Below are positions 5,439 through 5,646 of a DNA stretch of 5,646 nt, piece after piece. Both the position numbers and the translations under genes were made by a program. Position 1 is the first letter of the stretch. Each line of letters starts with the position of its first letter. The stretch covers positions 1 through 5,646 of the forward strand of contig CAZZZH010000288.1 of NCBI GenBank assembly GCA_964658445.1. The letters run 5' to 3'. The notes under the pieces are model-generated. The model saw only the letters and a program-made list of their open reading frames with translations, ran no database searches and had not been told where the DNA came from. This DNA comes from Ilyomonas sp964658445. Its GTDB lineage: Bacteria; Bacteroidota; Bacteroidia; Chitinophagales; Chitinophagaceae.

Positions 5439-5646
5439 ATGCAACAGCAATTCAATACACTCAACAAAGACATACAGATTTTTGTGAAAGACAGGCTGTA
5501 TCCGCGGGCAGAAGCGAAGGTTTCTGTGTTCGACTCATCCGTGCAGGGTGGCGATGCCGTTTGGGAAGGTTTGCGTGTGTATAAGGGTAAAGTCTTTCAT
5601 CTCACGGAGCACTTAGAACGCTTGCTGGCGTCTGCCAAAACATTGA
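5439..5646 (+). CDS. Class IV aminotransferase (branched-chain-type), N-terminal part, truncated by window end
   Basis: The frame is open from ATG 5439 to the end of the window (69 complete codons, no stop). VSVFDSSVQGGDAVWEGLR (28-46) followed by VYKGKVFHLTEHLERLLASA (47-66) is the N-terminal signature of fold-type IV PLP enzymes: IlvE, D-amino-acid aminotransferase and aminodeoxychorismate lyase. EGLRVY resembles the branched-chain (IlvE) side of the family most. The PLP-binding lysine and substrate-specifying loops lie outside the window, so substrate cannot be decided. The 11-base spacing from the sulfotransferase-like gene suggests an operon and a shared job. I do not assign ilvE, because the partner gene points to a distinct subgroup. 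Confidence 0.87.
   Translation, partial: MQQQFNTLNKDIQIFVKDRLYPRAEAKVSVFDSSVQGGDAVWEGLRVYKGKVFHLTEHLERLLASAKTL

Noticed and set aside
5201..5584. Open frame overlapping the end of the sulfotransferase-like gene and the start of the aminotransferase
   Set aside because: It is a frame-shifted shadow of two recognisable genes and shows no domain of its own.
1..5646. CRISPR array, tRNA, rRNA, insertion sequence or defence genes
   Set aside because: No regularly spaced repeats, cloverleaf-like sequence, transposase motifs or nuclease/toxin motifs were seen when reading both strands.

Overview
The window is about 5.6 kb from a member of the Bacteroidota, most likely a Chitinophagaceae-type genome. 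Evidence for this is the TAnnTTTG-type -7 boxes (perfect at 1183-1190), the absence of clear Shine-Dalgarno sequences, the PBP1A, PdhA and lumazine synthase proteins, which read like that phylum, and the order TPR membrane protein then ribH. All eight genes are on the + strand and none is mobile. The assignment comes from recognition and was not tested by a search. A 10-base N run at 2257-2266 means the two halves of the window are joined by assembly inference.

Layout. 1-1116 is the C-terminal part of a class A penicillin-binding protein (transpeptidase domain and a low-complexity tail). A perfect 18-bp inverted repeat at 1121-1157 and a Bacteroidota promoter follow. 1212-2207 is pdhA, the E1 alpha subunit of pyruvate dehydrogenase, probably with a GTG start. 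After the N run come three genes joined by one-base stop/start overlaps: a membrane-anchored TPR protein (2266-2943), ribH (2943-3431) and an unrecognised three-helix membrane protein (3431-3805). The last of these and the spacer after it are visibly AT-richer than the rest. 3920-4630 is a LutA-type protein with two cysteine-rich CCG domains, without lutB or lutC beside it. 4705-5427 is a sulfotransferase-fold P-loop protein, followed 11 bases later by the start of a class IV (branched-chain-type) aminotransferase that runs off the end.

How they fit. Most of the window is core metabolism and envelope upkeep: cell-wall crosslinking, pyruvate to acetyl-CoA, riboflavin synthesis and probably lactate-type redox metabolism. 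The most interesting part is the last pair. A sulfotransferase-like domain and a class IV aminotransferase are, from my memory of the plant proteins, fused in one chain in the plant 'branched-chain amino-acid aminotransferase-like' proteins. That makes the bacterial pair a candidate two-protein functional unit of unknown reaction. I see no CRISPR array, tRNA, rRNA, insertion sequence or defence system here.
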